A stretch of 64,000 bases of DNA from Baekduia soli (GTDB taxonomy: Bacteria; Actinomycetota; Thermoleophilia; Solirubrobacterales; Solirubrobacteraceae): the NCBI RefSeq assembly GCF_007970665.1, contig NZ_CP042430.1, positions 992,001-1,056,000 of the forward strand. The letters run 5' to 3'. Both the position numbers and the translations under genes were made by a program. The stretch's first letter is position 1. Each line of letters opens with the position of its first letter. Shown piece after piece: positions 27,305 to 36,241 of the stretch. The notes under the pieces are model-generated. The model was given only the letters and a program-made list of their open reading frames with translations, did not search any database and had not been told where the DNA came from.

Positions 27305-28789
27305 GTGCAGCCCGCCTCGGTCGTGTCGGGGGATCCGGGCGCCGGCCGTGCGCGGCCGAGCCCCACGCGCAGCCTGCTCGTGCTCGCGCTCGGCGCACTG
27401 ACCTACCAGGTCGCGCAGACCGCGCTCCTGCCCGCGGTCCCGCAGCTCGTCGCGGCCTACCACACCAACGCGAGCACGGTCGCCTGGACGTTCACCGGCT
27501 TCCTGCTCTCGGCCGCCGTGCTCACCACGCTCCTCGGGCGCCTGGGCGACATGTTCGGCAAGCGGCGGGTCCTCGTGATCGCGCTGGTGCTCGTGGCCGC
27601 GGGCAACCTGCTGTGCGGCGTGGCCGGCGCGATGCCGGTGGTCATCGCCGGGCGCGCGCTGCAGGGCGCCGTGGCCGGCGTCTTCCCCCTGGCGTTCGGG
27701 ATCATCCGCGACGAGTTCCCGCCCGCCCGCGTGCGCTGGGGCATCGGCATGATCTCGGCCACGGCGGGGATCGGCGCCGGCAGCGGGCTCCTGCTCGGCG
27801 CGCTGCTCGTCGACCACGCGACGTTCCACTGGGTCTTCTGGGTCACCGGCGCCATGGCCCTGGCCGGCGCGCTGACGGCCTGGTGGCTCGTGCCCGAGTC
27901 CCCGGAGCGCCGGCCCGGACGGGTCGACGTGCGCGGAGCGGTCGTCCTCGCCGCCGGCCTGGTCCTGCCGCTGCTGGCCGTCACCCAGGCCCACGCCTGG
28001 GGCTGGGCGAGCCTGCGGACGCTCGCCCTCATCGCGGCCGGCCTCGTGATCCTGGCCGTCTGGGTCGTCGTCGAGCGCGCCACGCCGGAGCCCCTGGCCA
28101 ACATCGCCACGCTGTCGCGGCCACCGGTGCTCGTCACCAACCTGGTGACGATCCTGACCGGCTTCGGGATGTTCACCGTCTTCCTGCTCGTGCCCCAGAT
28201 GGTGCAGGCCCCGCACGCCACGGGTTACGGCCTCGGGGTCAGCGCGACGGCGGCCAGCCTGATCATCTTCCCGGGGGCCCTGCTCATGATGGCCGTCGGC
28301 CCGCTGTCGGGGCCGCTGGGCGACCGCTTCGGCACCCGGATGCCGCTCGCGCTCGGCGGCCTCGTCACCGCGGCCGGCAACGCGGGCCTCGGCGTCGTGC
28401 ACGGCGGCCCGCTCGTGGTCCTGCTCCTGGCCGTGGTGGCCTGCTCGGGGGTCGGGCTGACCTACGGGGCGATGCCGAACCTCATCATCGAGGCCGCGCC
28501 TCCGCACGAGACGGGCGAGGCGACCGGGCTCAACGTCGTCATGCGCCTGGTCGGGACCGCGCTGGGCGCCCAGGTGTGCGGCAGCGTCCTGGCCGGCAGC
28601 GTCGGGGCCGGCGGCGGCCTGCCCAGCGCCGACGGGTTCCGCACGGCGTTCCTGCTCTGCGCCGCCGTCGCGCTGGCCGGCGCCGTCTCGGCGCTCGTCA
28701 TCCCCAAGGTCCGCTCCGGCCACGTCGAGGGGCCCGGGGCGCGGGAGCCCGTCGCCCCCGCGCACGACACCGCCCTCGCGGCCGACTGA
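27305..28789 (+). CDS. MFS transporter, DHA2-type (14 helices)
   Basis: A 494-residue polytopic protein of the major facilitator superfamily, drug:H+ antiporter 2 group. It contains motif A after helix 2 (LGRLGDMFGKRRVLV), the helix 5 antiporter-like glycine pattern (ATAGIGAGSGLLLGALLVD) and about 14 hydrophobic segments. The start is a GTG at 27305 with a short polar N terminus. It may export a product or import the substrate of the surrounding catabolic island. DHA2 members are mostly exporters. It is divergent from the dehydrogenase operon and convergent with a SnoaL-like gene 8 bp away. No regulator gene is adjacent. Confidence 0.9.
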   Translation: MQPASVVSGDPGAGRARPSPTRSLLVLALGALTYQVAQTALLPAVPQLVAAYHTNASTVAWTFTGFLLSAAVLTTLLGRLGDMFGKRRVLVIALVLVAAGNLLCGVAGAMPVVIAGRALQGAVAGVFPLAFGIIRDEFPPARVRWGIGMISATAGIGAGSGLLLGALLVDHATFHWVFWVTGAMALAGALTAWWLVPESPERRPGRVDVRGAVVLAAGLVLPLLAVTQAHAWGWASLRTLALIAAGLVILAVWVVVERATPEPLANIATLSRPPVLVTNLVTILTGFGMFTVFLLVPQMVQAPHATGYGLGVSATAASLIIFPGALLMMAVGPLSGPLGDRFGTRMPLALGGLVTAAGNAGLGVVHGGPLVVLLLAVVACSGVGLTYGAMPNLIIEAAPPHETGEATGLNVVMRLVGTALGAQVCGSVLAGSVGAGGGLPSADGFRTAFLLCAAVALAGAVSALVIPKVRSGHVEGPGAREPVAPAHDTALAAD

Positions 28790-28797
28790 GCCCGCCC

Positions 28798-29316
28798 TCA
28801 GACCCCGGCCATCGCGCGCACCTCGGCCAGCGACAGGCCGCCGAAGTCCTCGGCCTCGATGCGGGCCCGGTAGCGGATGGCGATGCGCAGGTGGGCGATG
28901 CGCCAGCGGTCGGGCTCGCGTCGCATCCGGTGCTGGTAGGTCCCGACGAGCAGCTGGGTGTTGCCGAGGATCTCGAAGAAGTAGGCCAGCGTCGTGGCTT
29001 CGTCGCCCTCGAGCTCGATCTTCATGTTCGTGCCGTGGTGGCCGGTGTAGAACTGCCCGCGGGCGGGGGCCGCGGTGGCCTCCATGACCGGGCGGTAGAA
29101 GTCCTCGATGATCGACGGGCGCCCGCGGTAGCTGCGGTCTGAGCCGGGCTGGTAGCTCTCCAGGCCGACCATCTCCAGTCCGGCGTCTTCCGTGAAGACG
29201 TCGGCCAGCCCGTCCCAGTCCAGTGCGTCCAGCCCGAACAGGTAGTCGCACCACGTGCGGCGGATCGCCGCGTCGTCCTCGAGCCTCGCGACTCGTTCCT
29301 CGATGCTGCCGGCCAT
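28798..29316 (-). CDS. SnoaL-like (NTF2-fold) protein of the ring-hydroxylating beta-subunit type
   Basis: The 172-residue form from ATG 29316 begins MAGSIEERVARLEDDAAIRRTWCDYLFGLDALDWDGL, typical of the SnoaL_4 group (N-terminal coiled helix, then D-x-x-D-W-x-x-L-x-D-x-F). Conserved His residues are seen in YTGHHGTNMKIEL, and the fold ends with HLRIAIRYRARI. GAGAGGA lies about 12 nt upstream. These proteins act as dehydratases, isomerases or cyclases on small hydrophobic substrates. In this island it could rearrange a catabolic intermediate. A longer start at 29403 is possible, but its extra residues look unlike the family. Confidence 0.8.
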   Translation of the reverse strand: MAGSIEERVARLEDDAAIRRTWCDYLFGLDALDWDGLADVFTEDAGLEMVGLESYQPGSDRSYRGRPSIIEDFYRPVMEATAAPARGQFYTGHHGTNMKIELEGDEATTLAYFFEILGNTQLLVGTYQHRMRREPDRWRIAHLRIAIRYRARIEAEDFGGLSLAEVRAMAGV

Positions 29317-29504
29317 GCCCGTCGTCCTCTCGTGGGGGTGGGCGCAGCATCCCCGACGCCGCGGAGCGTCGTGGGGCGGAGTCGCGCGGACTGACGATTC
29401 CACTAGTCAGGGCTGTCGTGAGCCCCGGCACGGCCGTATACAGCGTGGCCGGGGCGATCGCCCGCGCTGCGCGCGCCGGTCGCCGAGGCCGGACGGGGAG
29501 ATCG

Positions 29505-31642
29505 ATGGGCGCATCCACCTACATCATCGGGATCGACACCGGGGGACCTTCACGGACTGCGTCGTGATCGAGCGCCCGGGCGGCCGCGTCGTCACGAGCA
29601 AGGCCCTGTCGACCCCGGACGACTTCGCGGTCGGCCTCTTCGAGAGCATCGGGCGCGCCGCGCGGGAGATCGACCTGTCCGTCGACGAGGTCATGGCCCG
29701 CACCGACCAGATCATCGTCGGGACCACGGTGGGCACCAACGCGTTCCTGGAGCGCAAGGGGGCGAGGACCGGGCTGCTGACCACCCGGGGCTTCCGCGAC
29801 ACGCTGTTCATCATGCGTGCCGGCGGGCGGGTCATCGGGCGCCCGCCCGAGGACATGCTCATGCTGGAGACGACGCGCAAGCCCGAGCCGCTCGTGCCCA
29901 AGTCCCTGATCCGCATGGTGCACGAGCGCGTGGACTCCGACGGCGAGATCCTCGTGCCCGTGCAGCGCGAGCAGGTCATGGGCCAGGTGGCCGAGCTCGT
30001 CGCTGAGGGCGTGGAGGCGATCTCCATCTGCCTGCTGTGGTCGTTCAAGGAGCCCGCCCACGAGCTCGCGATCCGCGACTGGATCCGTGAGGAGCATCCG
30101 GGCCTCTACCTCGCCTGCTCGCACGAGGTCGCGCCGAAGCTCGGCGAGCTCGAACGGTTCGCGGGCACCACGATCAGCGCCTACGTCGGACCCAGGACGT
30201 CGCGCTACCTGGAGCGGATCGAAGGCTCCCTGCGCGAGCGCGGCTACGACGAGACCCTGCTCGTGATGGGCTGCGACGGCGGCGTGCGCAGCGCCCACCT
30301 CGCGGCCCGCGAGGCGATCGTCACGCTGAACTCCGGGCCGGCCGGCGGGGTGACGGGCTCGGAGTCCCTGGCGGCGACGATGGGCATCGGCAACGTGATC
30401 ACCGCCGACGTGGGCGGCACGAGCTTCGACGTCAGCGTCATCGAGGACGGCGCCGTCCACACCGGGAGCAAGACCGAGCTCGGGGGCTTCGAGTTCTCCG
30501 TGCCCGCCATCGACGTGCAGGGCATCGGCGCCGGCGGCGGCTCGATCGCCTGGATCGATCCCGTGCGCCAGACCCTGCGGGTCGGTCCCGAGAGCGCCGG
30601 GTCCGACCCCGGGCCCGTCTGCTACGGCCAGGGCGGGACGCGCCCGACGCTGACCGATGCGGCGCTCGCGCTCGGCTATCTCTCGACGACGTCGTTCCTG
30701 GGCGACGGCGATCGCGAGCTCGACGTCGGCGGCGCGCGCCGTGCCCTCGAGGAGCTCGGCGCCGGGCTCGGGCTGACGTGGGACGAGACCGCCGCCGGCG
30801 TGGTGCGCATCGCCGAGGCCCACATGGCCGACCTCGTCCGGCGCATGGTGGTCTCCCGCGGCCACGACCCGCGCGACTTCTCGCTGTTCGCATTCGGCGG
30901 GGCCGGCCCGGTCCATGCCGCGGGGTTCGCCCGCGACCTGAGCCTGGCGAACGTCGTGATCCCGGCCGGCAACGGGGCGTCGGTGTGGTCGGCCTACGGG
31001 GTCGCGACGAGCGACATCAAGCACGTCTACGAGTACTCGACGGTGTTCGAGGAGCCGCTGGACGCGGGCGAGATCGCCGCCGTGTACCGGCGCCTGGGGG
31101 CGACGGCCCGCGAGCGGCTGGCCGATGAGGGCATCCCTGTCGCCGAGACGTCCTTCCGCTACCAGGGCGGCCTGCGCTATGCCGGGCAGCTGCACGAGGT
31201 CTACGTCGCGGTCCCCGAGCCCGAGGAGCTCGACGAGGCGGCGCTGGTCGAGGTGATCGAGGCCTTCGAGCGCGAGTACGAGCGGGTCTTCGGCGTCGGC
31301 ACCGGCTTCCGGCGTGCCGGCGTGGAGTACGTCGACTTCCGCCTGACGACGGTCAACGCCGTGGACCGCCCTCCGCTGCAGCACGACGTCGGCGACGGCC
31401 CGGCCGCGCGCGGGGAGCGCCTGGTGCGCTTCGTCGGCCTCGGCCCGGGCAGCGCGCCCGAGCCCATCTCCACGCCCCAGTACGACGGCGATGCCATCCC
31501 CGCCGCGACGCGGATCGCCGGCCCGGCCGTGATCGAGCTGCCGGGCACCACGGTCGTGGTGGGACCCGATTACGAGGCCACCCGCCATGTGACGGGCAGC
31601 TTCGTCCTGACCCAGGTGCGCGACCAGGAGGCCACCCGATGA
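29505..31642 (+). pseudogene. hydantoinase A / ketone carboxylase-type subunit (copy 2), one-base deletion near its start
   Basis: The ATG at 29505 gives MGASTYIIGIDTGG and then runs out of frame. Adding one base at about 29545 (after a run of five G) gives TFTDCVVIERPGGRVV, and the remainder is intact to 31642. Other motifs: GTTVGTNAFLERKG, VITADVGGTSFDVSVI, IGAGGGSIAWIDP and GGAGPVHAAGFARD. Corrected length is 712 residues, against 709 for copy 1. It overlaps its B subunit as ATGA. Without correction the protein would lose the first phosphate motif. Because 98% of the gene is perfect, a sequence error or very recent mutation is most likely. Same function class as copy 1, but the two differ throughout. 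Confidence 0.88.
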
Positions 31643-33966
31643 CCGAGACCCTGCCCGCCGCGGCGGCCGAGGCGACACGCTTCGACGGCTACCTCGACGC
31701 CTACGTCCCTCCCGCCCGCCTGACGATCGACCCCTCCGTGCGGCTGCACACCGAGGCGGCCGACGCGATCGACCCCGTCACCTACGAGGTTCTGCGCCAC
31801 AACCTCTGGAGCGTCAACGAGGAGCACGGGATCACCATGCTGCGGGTCTCGGGCTCGCCGATCGCGGCGTTCGGCTGCGACTTCAACCCATGCCTGCTCA
31901 CCGAGGACGCCGAGTTCGTCTACTCCGGCCCCTACCTGCAGTTCTTCTCGAGCATGCAGGACCTCAACGTGAAGTGGATCCTCGAGAACCGCAGCGCCAA
32001 CCCGGGCATCGGGCCGGGCGACATGTTCATCGCCAACGACCCCTGGGTCGGCACGAACCACCAGCTCGACGTGATGCTGGCCTGCCCCGTGTTCCACGAG
32101 GGCGCGATCTTCTGCTGGGTGACCAACGCCCTGCACTTCGCCGACCTGGGCGGCGGCGTCCCCGGCGGCTGGAACCCGAGCGGGCAGACGTGGTTCGAGG
32201 AGCCGCCCGCCTTCCAGCCGATCAAGCTCATGGAGGGCGGCGTGATGCGCCGCGACATCGAGGACATGTGGTGCCGGCGCTCGCGCCTGCCCGACCTCAC
32301 GGCGCTGGACCTGCGGGCCGTCGTGGCGGGCGCCCAGGTCGCGGCGCGGCGGATCGAGGGCCTCGTGGCGCGCTACGGCGCCGGCGTCGTGAAGGCGGCG
32401 ATGCGGAGGATCGTCGCCGACTCCCACCAGCTGTTCTGCGACCGGATCGCCCTCATCCCCGACGGCACGTGGCGCGAGCGCGTGTACCTCGAGATCGCCA
32501 ACCCGGGCGACCGCGGCATGTACGAGCTCGCGCTGACCATGCGCAAGGAGGGCGGGACGCTCACGTTCGACTCCGAGGGCACCGATCCGCAGGTGGGTGC
32601 GATCAACGTCACCTACACGGGGTGGCGCGGGGCGATCATGTGCGTGATCAACGCGTTCCTCGTGCCCGACTCGCTCTACGCGGTGGGCGGCCCGCTGCGC
32701 GACATCGTGTTCCGCCCCACGCCGGGGACGATCCTCAACGCCAGCCCGCCCGCCGCCGTGGCCAACGGCTCGGGGATCGGCGTCGAGGCGACCGTGGGGA
32801 TGTGCAACAACCTGGTCGCCCGGGCGATGGACACCGCGCCGCAGCTGCGGCGCATGTACACCGCCAACGGCGGTGCCACGTCGTGGCCGATCGTGTCGCT
32901 CGGCGGCCTGACCCAGCGCGGCAAGCCCTTCCAGAACATCTTCCTGGACTTCTATGCCGCGCCGCTCGGGGCATTCACCTTCCGCGACGGCGTCGACACG
33001 GGCAGCCCGTACTGGATGGCCAAGACCGTGGCGCCCAACGTCGAGCAGAACGAGCAGCTCATGCCGGTGCTGTACCTGTGGCAGAGCGAGGTCGAGGACT
33101 CCGCGGGCGCGGGCACGTTCGTGGGGGGCGCGACGATCGGCATCGCGTTCACGGCGCACAAGACCGAGAGCGTGCTGCACCAGGTCGCCACGAGCGGGGT
33201 GACCCAGCCGACCGGTCCCGGGCTCTACGGCGGGATGCCCGGGCCGCCCAACGCCTACCGGTTCCGCCCCGCCGACGGTGAGCCGCTGGCCGACATCCTG
33301 GCCCGCGACGGGCGCCTGGACCTGGCCGACGATCGCGTCCGCGCGCTCAGCCCGAAGGAGGCCAACCTCGTCCAGCGGCCCGGCGACGTCTACGAGGTCA
33401 TCTGCTGCGGCGCGGCGGGCTTGGGCGATCCGCTGGACCGCGACCCGGCGCTCGTCGCGCAGGACGTCGCGACCATGCGCTTCAGCGCGGCCGCCGCCGA
33501 GGAGTTGTTCGGCGTCGTGCTCGACGGGGACGCACCGGACGCCGAGCGCACGGCGCGGCGCCGCAGCGACGTCCGCCGCGAGCGGCTGGCCCGTGCGGGG
33601 GCGCCCACGGTGCGCTACGACGGCCCCGGCGGCGTCCGGGCGCTGGCCGGGATCACCGGCGCGCTGACGCTCGGCGAGGACGCGGCCGGCGAGCTCGTGC
33701 TCTGCAGCCGGCACAGCGGGGAGCCGCTGTGCCGGGTGGCCGACAACTACCGCGAGGCGTGCGCGCGCCTCGACCTGCCGATCACCGCCTCGAGCCCGCT
33801 GGCGGTGGATCCCGCGGAGTTCGTCGACGCCGAGATGCAGTTCCGGCTCTTCCTGTGCCCGCAGACCGGCAGCGTCATCGAGACGGAGGTGGCGCGAGCG
33901 GGTGCGCCCGTGCTGCACGACATCGCGCTGGACGAGACGTCGCTGCGAGCCCGCTACGGGAGCTGA
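31639..33966 (+). CDS. hydantoinase B / ketone carboxylase-type subunit with C-terminal ribbon-like domain (copy 2)
   Basis: Intact 775-residue B subunit. It shows DPVTYEVLRHNLWSVNEEHG, IANDPWVGTNHQLDVML, the metal-site-like ALHFADLGGGVPGGW, and ICCGAAGLGDPLDRDP. Residues about 670-775 form the acetone-carboxylase-gamma-like domain, but the metal pairs are eroded: CARC of copy 1 corresponds to CSRH, and CPGC to CPQT. It starts by ATGA overlap with its A subunit, so they are coupled. The pair is a second, diverged A+B unit oriented opposite to the first. Different substrates are probable. The gene is convergent with the luciferase-fold gene, 18 bp apart. Confidence 0.92.
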   Translation: MTETLPAAAAEATRFDGYLDAYVPPARLTIDPSVRLHTEAADAIDPVTYEVLRHNLWSVNEEHGITMLRVSGSPIAAFGCDFNPCLLTEDAEFVYSGPYLQFFSSMQDLNVKWILENRSANPGIGPGDMFIANDPWVGTNHQLDVMLACPVFHEGAIFCWVTNALHFADLGGGVPGGWNPSGQTWFEEPPAFQPIKLMEGGVMRRDIEDMWCRRSRLPDLTALDLRAVVAGAQVAARRIEGLVARYGAGVVKAAMRRIVADSHQLFCDRIALIPDGTWRERVYLEIANPGDRGMYELALTMRKEGGTLTFDSEGTDPQVGAINVTYTGWRGAIMCVINAFLVPDSLYAVGGPLRDIVFRPTPGTILNASPPAAVANGSGIGVEATVGMCNNLVARAMDTAPQLRRMYTANGGATSWPIVSLGGLTQRGKPFQNIFLDFYAAPLGAFTFRDGVDTGSPYWMAKTVAPNVEQNEQLMPVLYLWQSEVEDSAGAGTFVGGATIGIAFTAHKTESVLHQVATSGVTQPTGPGLYGGMPGPPNAYRFRPADGEPLADILARDGRLDLADDRVRALSPKEANLVQRPGDVYEVICCGAAGLGDPLDRDPALVAQDVATMRFSAAAAEELFGVVLDGDAPDAERTARRRSDVRRERLARAGAPTVRYDGPGGVRALAGITGALTLGEDAAGELVLCSRHSGEPLCRVADNYREACARLDLPITASSPLAVDPAEFVDAEMQFRLFLCPQTGSVIETEVARAGAPVLHDIALDETSLRARYGS

Positions 33967-33984
33967 GGGCGGCTCGCGCCGGCC

Positions 33985-34923
33985 TCAGCCGCGCGCCGCG
34001 CGCGCCTCGCCGATCGCCCGGATGGCCTGAAGCGCGGCCTCGTGGCCCGGGCCGCCGGGCTGGCGCAGCGTGAGGACGACGACGGAGGCGCCGGTGGCGG
34101 CGGCCATCGCGTCGACCTGGTCCAGGCACTCGGCCGCGGAGCCGTGCACGAAGCGGTCGCGGGCCAACGCGGCGAACGTGTCGGGGAACTCGGCGGCGCC
34201 GCGGCGCCCGTAGTAGCGGAACACCGGCATGATCGCGTCGGCAAAGCGCTCGGCGGACCCCGGCGCGCCGTCGACCCACGCCTCGCGCATGAGCACGACG
34301 TCGCCGGGCGCCCCGTCGCACGCCGCGCGGTAGCGGTCGGCCATCGCGGCGGCCTCGGTGACCGACCGCACGGGATCGGCGATCCAGCCGTCGGCCAGAC
34401 GGGCGGCGCGCCGCAGGCCCACGCCCGACCACGCCCCGACCCACACCGGCGGACGCGGCCGCTGCACGGGGACGGGGTCCAGCGCCCCGGGCTCGCCGAG
34501 CAGCCGGCCGACCTCGGCCAGGCCGGCCTCGAACCGCGGTCCGCGCTGCGCGCGGTCGATCCCGAAGGCTTCGAAGTCCTCGTGCTGGTAGCCGGCGCCG
34601 ACGCCCAGGACGGCGCGCCCGCGGGAGATCTGGTCGATGAGCGTCACCTGCTCGGCCACGTGCAGCGGCGCGTGGACGGGCAGCACGAGGACGCCGGGGC
34701 CGACCCGGATGCGCTGCGTGACGGCGGCCAGCGCTGCGCAGAGCGCCAGCGGCGCGACGACCGAGGCGGGCGGCCCGCGATGGTGGTCGGGCACGAGGCA
34801 GACCTCGAAGCCCGCGGCGTCGGCCGCCCGGGCCTCGGCCAGGACCTCGGCGATGAAGTCGGCGGGGTCGGCGTCGCGCGCGGCCAGCGGCAGCGCGATG
34901 CCCAGGGCGGGGGACGCGCTCAC
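33985..34923 (-). CDS. LLM-class (F420- or flavin-dependent) oxidoreductase
   Basis: A 312-residue luciferase-like TIM-barrel protein. Signatures: GFEVCLVPDHHRGPPASVVAPLALCAALAAVTQRIRVGPGVLVLP (shown here as the VPDHH and IRVGPGVLVLP elements), the GRAVLGVGAGYQHEDFEAFG loop, and PPVWVGAWSGVGLRRAARLADGW. Actinobacterial members often use F420H2, but cofactor choice cannot be read from the sequence. Start chosen at GTG 34923, where the first barrel strand ALGIALPL follows. It is divergent from the amidohydrolase gene, and the 181 bp between contain a perfect palindrome at 35076-35099. It likely acts in an oxidative or reductive step of the island's pathway. Confidence 0.87.
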   Translation of the reverse strand: MSASPALGIALPLAARDADPADFIAEVLAEARAADAAGFEVCLVPDHHRGPPASVVAPLALCAALAAVTQRIRVGPGVLVLPVHAPLHVAEQVTLIDQISRGRAVLGVGAGYQHEDFEAFGIDRAQRGPRFEAGLAEVGRLLGEPGALDPVPVQRPRPPVWVGAWSGVGLRRAARLADGWIADPVRSVTEAAAMADRYRAACDGAPGDVVLMREAWVDGAPGSAERFADAIMPVFRYYGRRGAAEFPDTFAALARDRFVHGSAAECLDQVDAMAAATGASVVVLTLRQPGGPGHEAALQAIRAIGEARAARG

Positions 34924-35067
34924 GCGCGCGGTCGGGGCGAGACGTCGGGCAGGGGGAGGAGGGGGCTCCGGATGGCACGGACCCTGGCAGTTGAGGGGGT
35001 GGCGGTCAAGCGCCCGGCGGGAGCCGACTGGCAGGAACGAGGGTCGACACGCCGGCCCGGTCGCGAG

Positions 35068-35099
35068 TAGGTTGGACCGATGCGCTCGTGCGCATCGGT
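35068..35099 (+). promoter_or_regulatory. TAGGTT -10 followed by a perfect 10+4+10 palindrome (operator candidate)
   Basis: TAGGTT at 35068-35073 is followed by ACCGATGCGC (35076-35085), TCGT, and its exact reverse complement GCGCATCGGT (35090-35099). The palindrome ends 5 bp before the ATG of the first amidohydrolase. A start point expected near 35080 falls inside it. It could be a repressor site or an RNA hairpin that hides the start. No regulator gene is next to it. Confidence 0.65.
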
Positions 35100-35104
35100 A
35101 CGTG

Positions 35105-36241
35105 ATGACGTCCGCACCCCACCCCCATCCCGACGGCACGGCGACGCTGGTCAAGGACACGCTCATCGTGGACACCGACGTCCACATGTTCCCGACGCTC
35201 GAGCAGATCAAGGCCTACATGCCGGGGCGCTGGCGGCGCTACGCCGACGACTTCGGCCTGCGGACGCCCTACGGCGAGCAGAGCGTGGTGCGCGCGCGCT
35301 GGATGGGCAGCCGCACCGACGCGTGGACGCCCGAGGGCGACCCGCCGGGCTCGTCGCCGGCCTTCACCCGGACGCAGCTGCTCGACGCCTACGACATCGA
35401 CCTCGCGATCCTCAACAACACGATGGGCCACGCCGGCGAGTACGTCGGCGGCGCCGCCCCCGACGGGCTGACCGCGGCGCTCATGGCCGCGGGCAACGCC
35501 TGGGGCATGGACGCCTGGCTGCCCAGCGACGAGCGGCTGCGCATGACGCTGCTCGTGCCCTACGACGACCCCGCCGCCACGCTGGCCGAGCTGGACCGCT
35601 GGGGCGACGACCCGCGCGTGGTCACGGTCGGCCTGCCCGTCCGCACCCACCGGCCGATCGGCAACCGCCGCTACTGGGACCTCATCGAGGCGTGCGTGGC
35701 CCGCGATCTGCCGCTGACGTTCCACGTCGGGTACGGCTCGACGACCCCGCTGACCGGCGTGGGCTGGCCCTCGTTCTACTTCGAGGACCACGTGAACTTC
35801 CCGCACGCGGTCATGACGCAGGTCGCCAGCCTGATCTGCGAGGGCGTCTTCGACCGCTGGCCGACGCTCAAGGTCGTGCTGCAGGAGGCCGGGTGGACGT
35901 GGGTGGCCCCGTTCGCCTGGCGCTTCGACCGCGCCTGGCGGCAGTTCGGCCACGAGCTCACCCACCTGGAGCGCGCCCCGTCGGAGTACGTGGGCGAGCA
36001 CTTCTGGTACACGACGCAGCCCTGGGAGGACGGCGAGCACCCCCACCAGCACGGCGAGGCGCTGGAGGTGTTCGGGCGCCCCGACCGGCTCCTGTTCGCC
36101 AGCGACTACCCGCACTGGGACTTCGACTCGCCGACGGAGACGATGCGCGCGATCGCCGACCCCGACCTGCGCCGGCGCATCATGGGCGCCAACGCGCTGG
36201 CGCTCTACGGGCGGCTGCCCGGCTCGACCGCCGCGGCATGA
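35105..36241 (+). CDS. amidohydrolase-family metal-dependent hydrolase/decarboxylase (first of a pair)
   Basis: A 378-residue protein of the amidohydrolase_2 group (ACMSD, gamma-resorcylate decarboxylase and relatives). Metal and active-site motifs: the DxH-like DTDVHMFP at about 23, LTFHVGYG (strand 5 His), LKVVLQEAGWTWVAPFAWRFDR, and FASDYPHWDFDSP with the catalytic Asp. Start ATG at 35105, just after a palindrome. A GTG directly before it is an alternative. It overlaps the second amidohydrolase by ATGA. Group members hydrolyse C-N or C-C bonds or decarboxylate aromatic acids. The substrate is unknown. Confidence 0.87.
   Translation: MTSAPHPHPDGTATLVKDTLIVDTDVHMFPTLEQIKAYMPGRWRRYADDFGLRTPYGEQSVVRARWMGSRTDAWTPEGDPPGSSPAFTRTQLLDAYDIDLAILNNTMGHAGEYVGGAAPDGLTAALMAAGNAWGMDAWLPSDERLRMTLLVPYDDPAATLAELDRWGDDPRVVTVGLPVRTHRPIGNRRYWDLIEACVARDLPLTFHVGYGSTTPLTGVGWPSFYFEDHVNFPHAVMTQVASLICEGVFDRWPTLKVVLQEAGWTWVAPFAWRFDRAWRQFGHELTHLERAPSEYVGEHFWYTTQPWEDGEHPHQHGEALEVFGRPDRLLFASDYPHWDFDSPTETMRAIADPDLRRRIMGANALALYGRLPGSTAAA

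Noticed and set aside
29317-29504. A small gene between the SnoaL-like and hydantoinase A genes
   Set aside because: The region only offers Arg/Ala-rich extensions of neighbouring frames. It is more likely a divergent promoter region.
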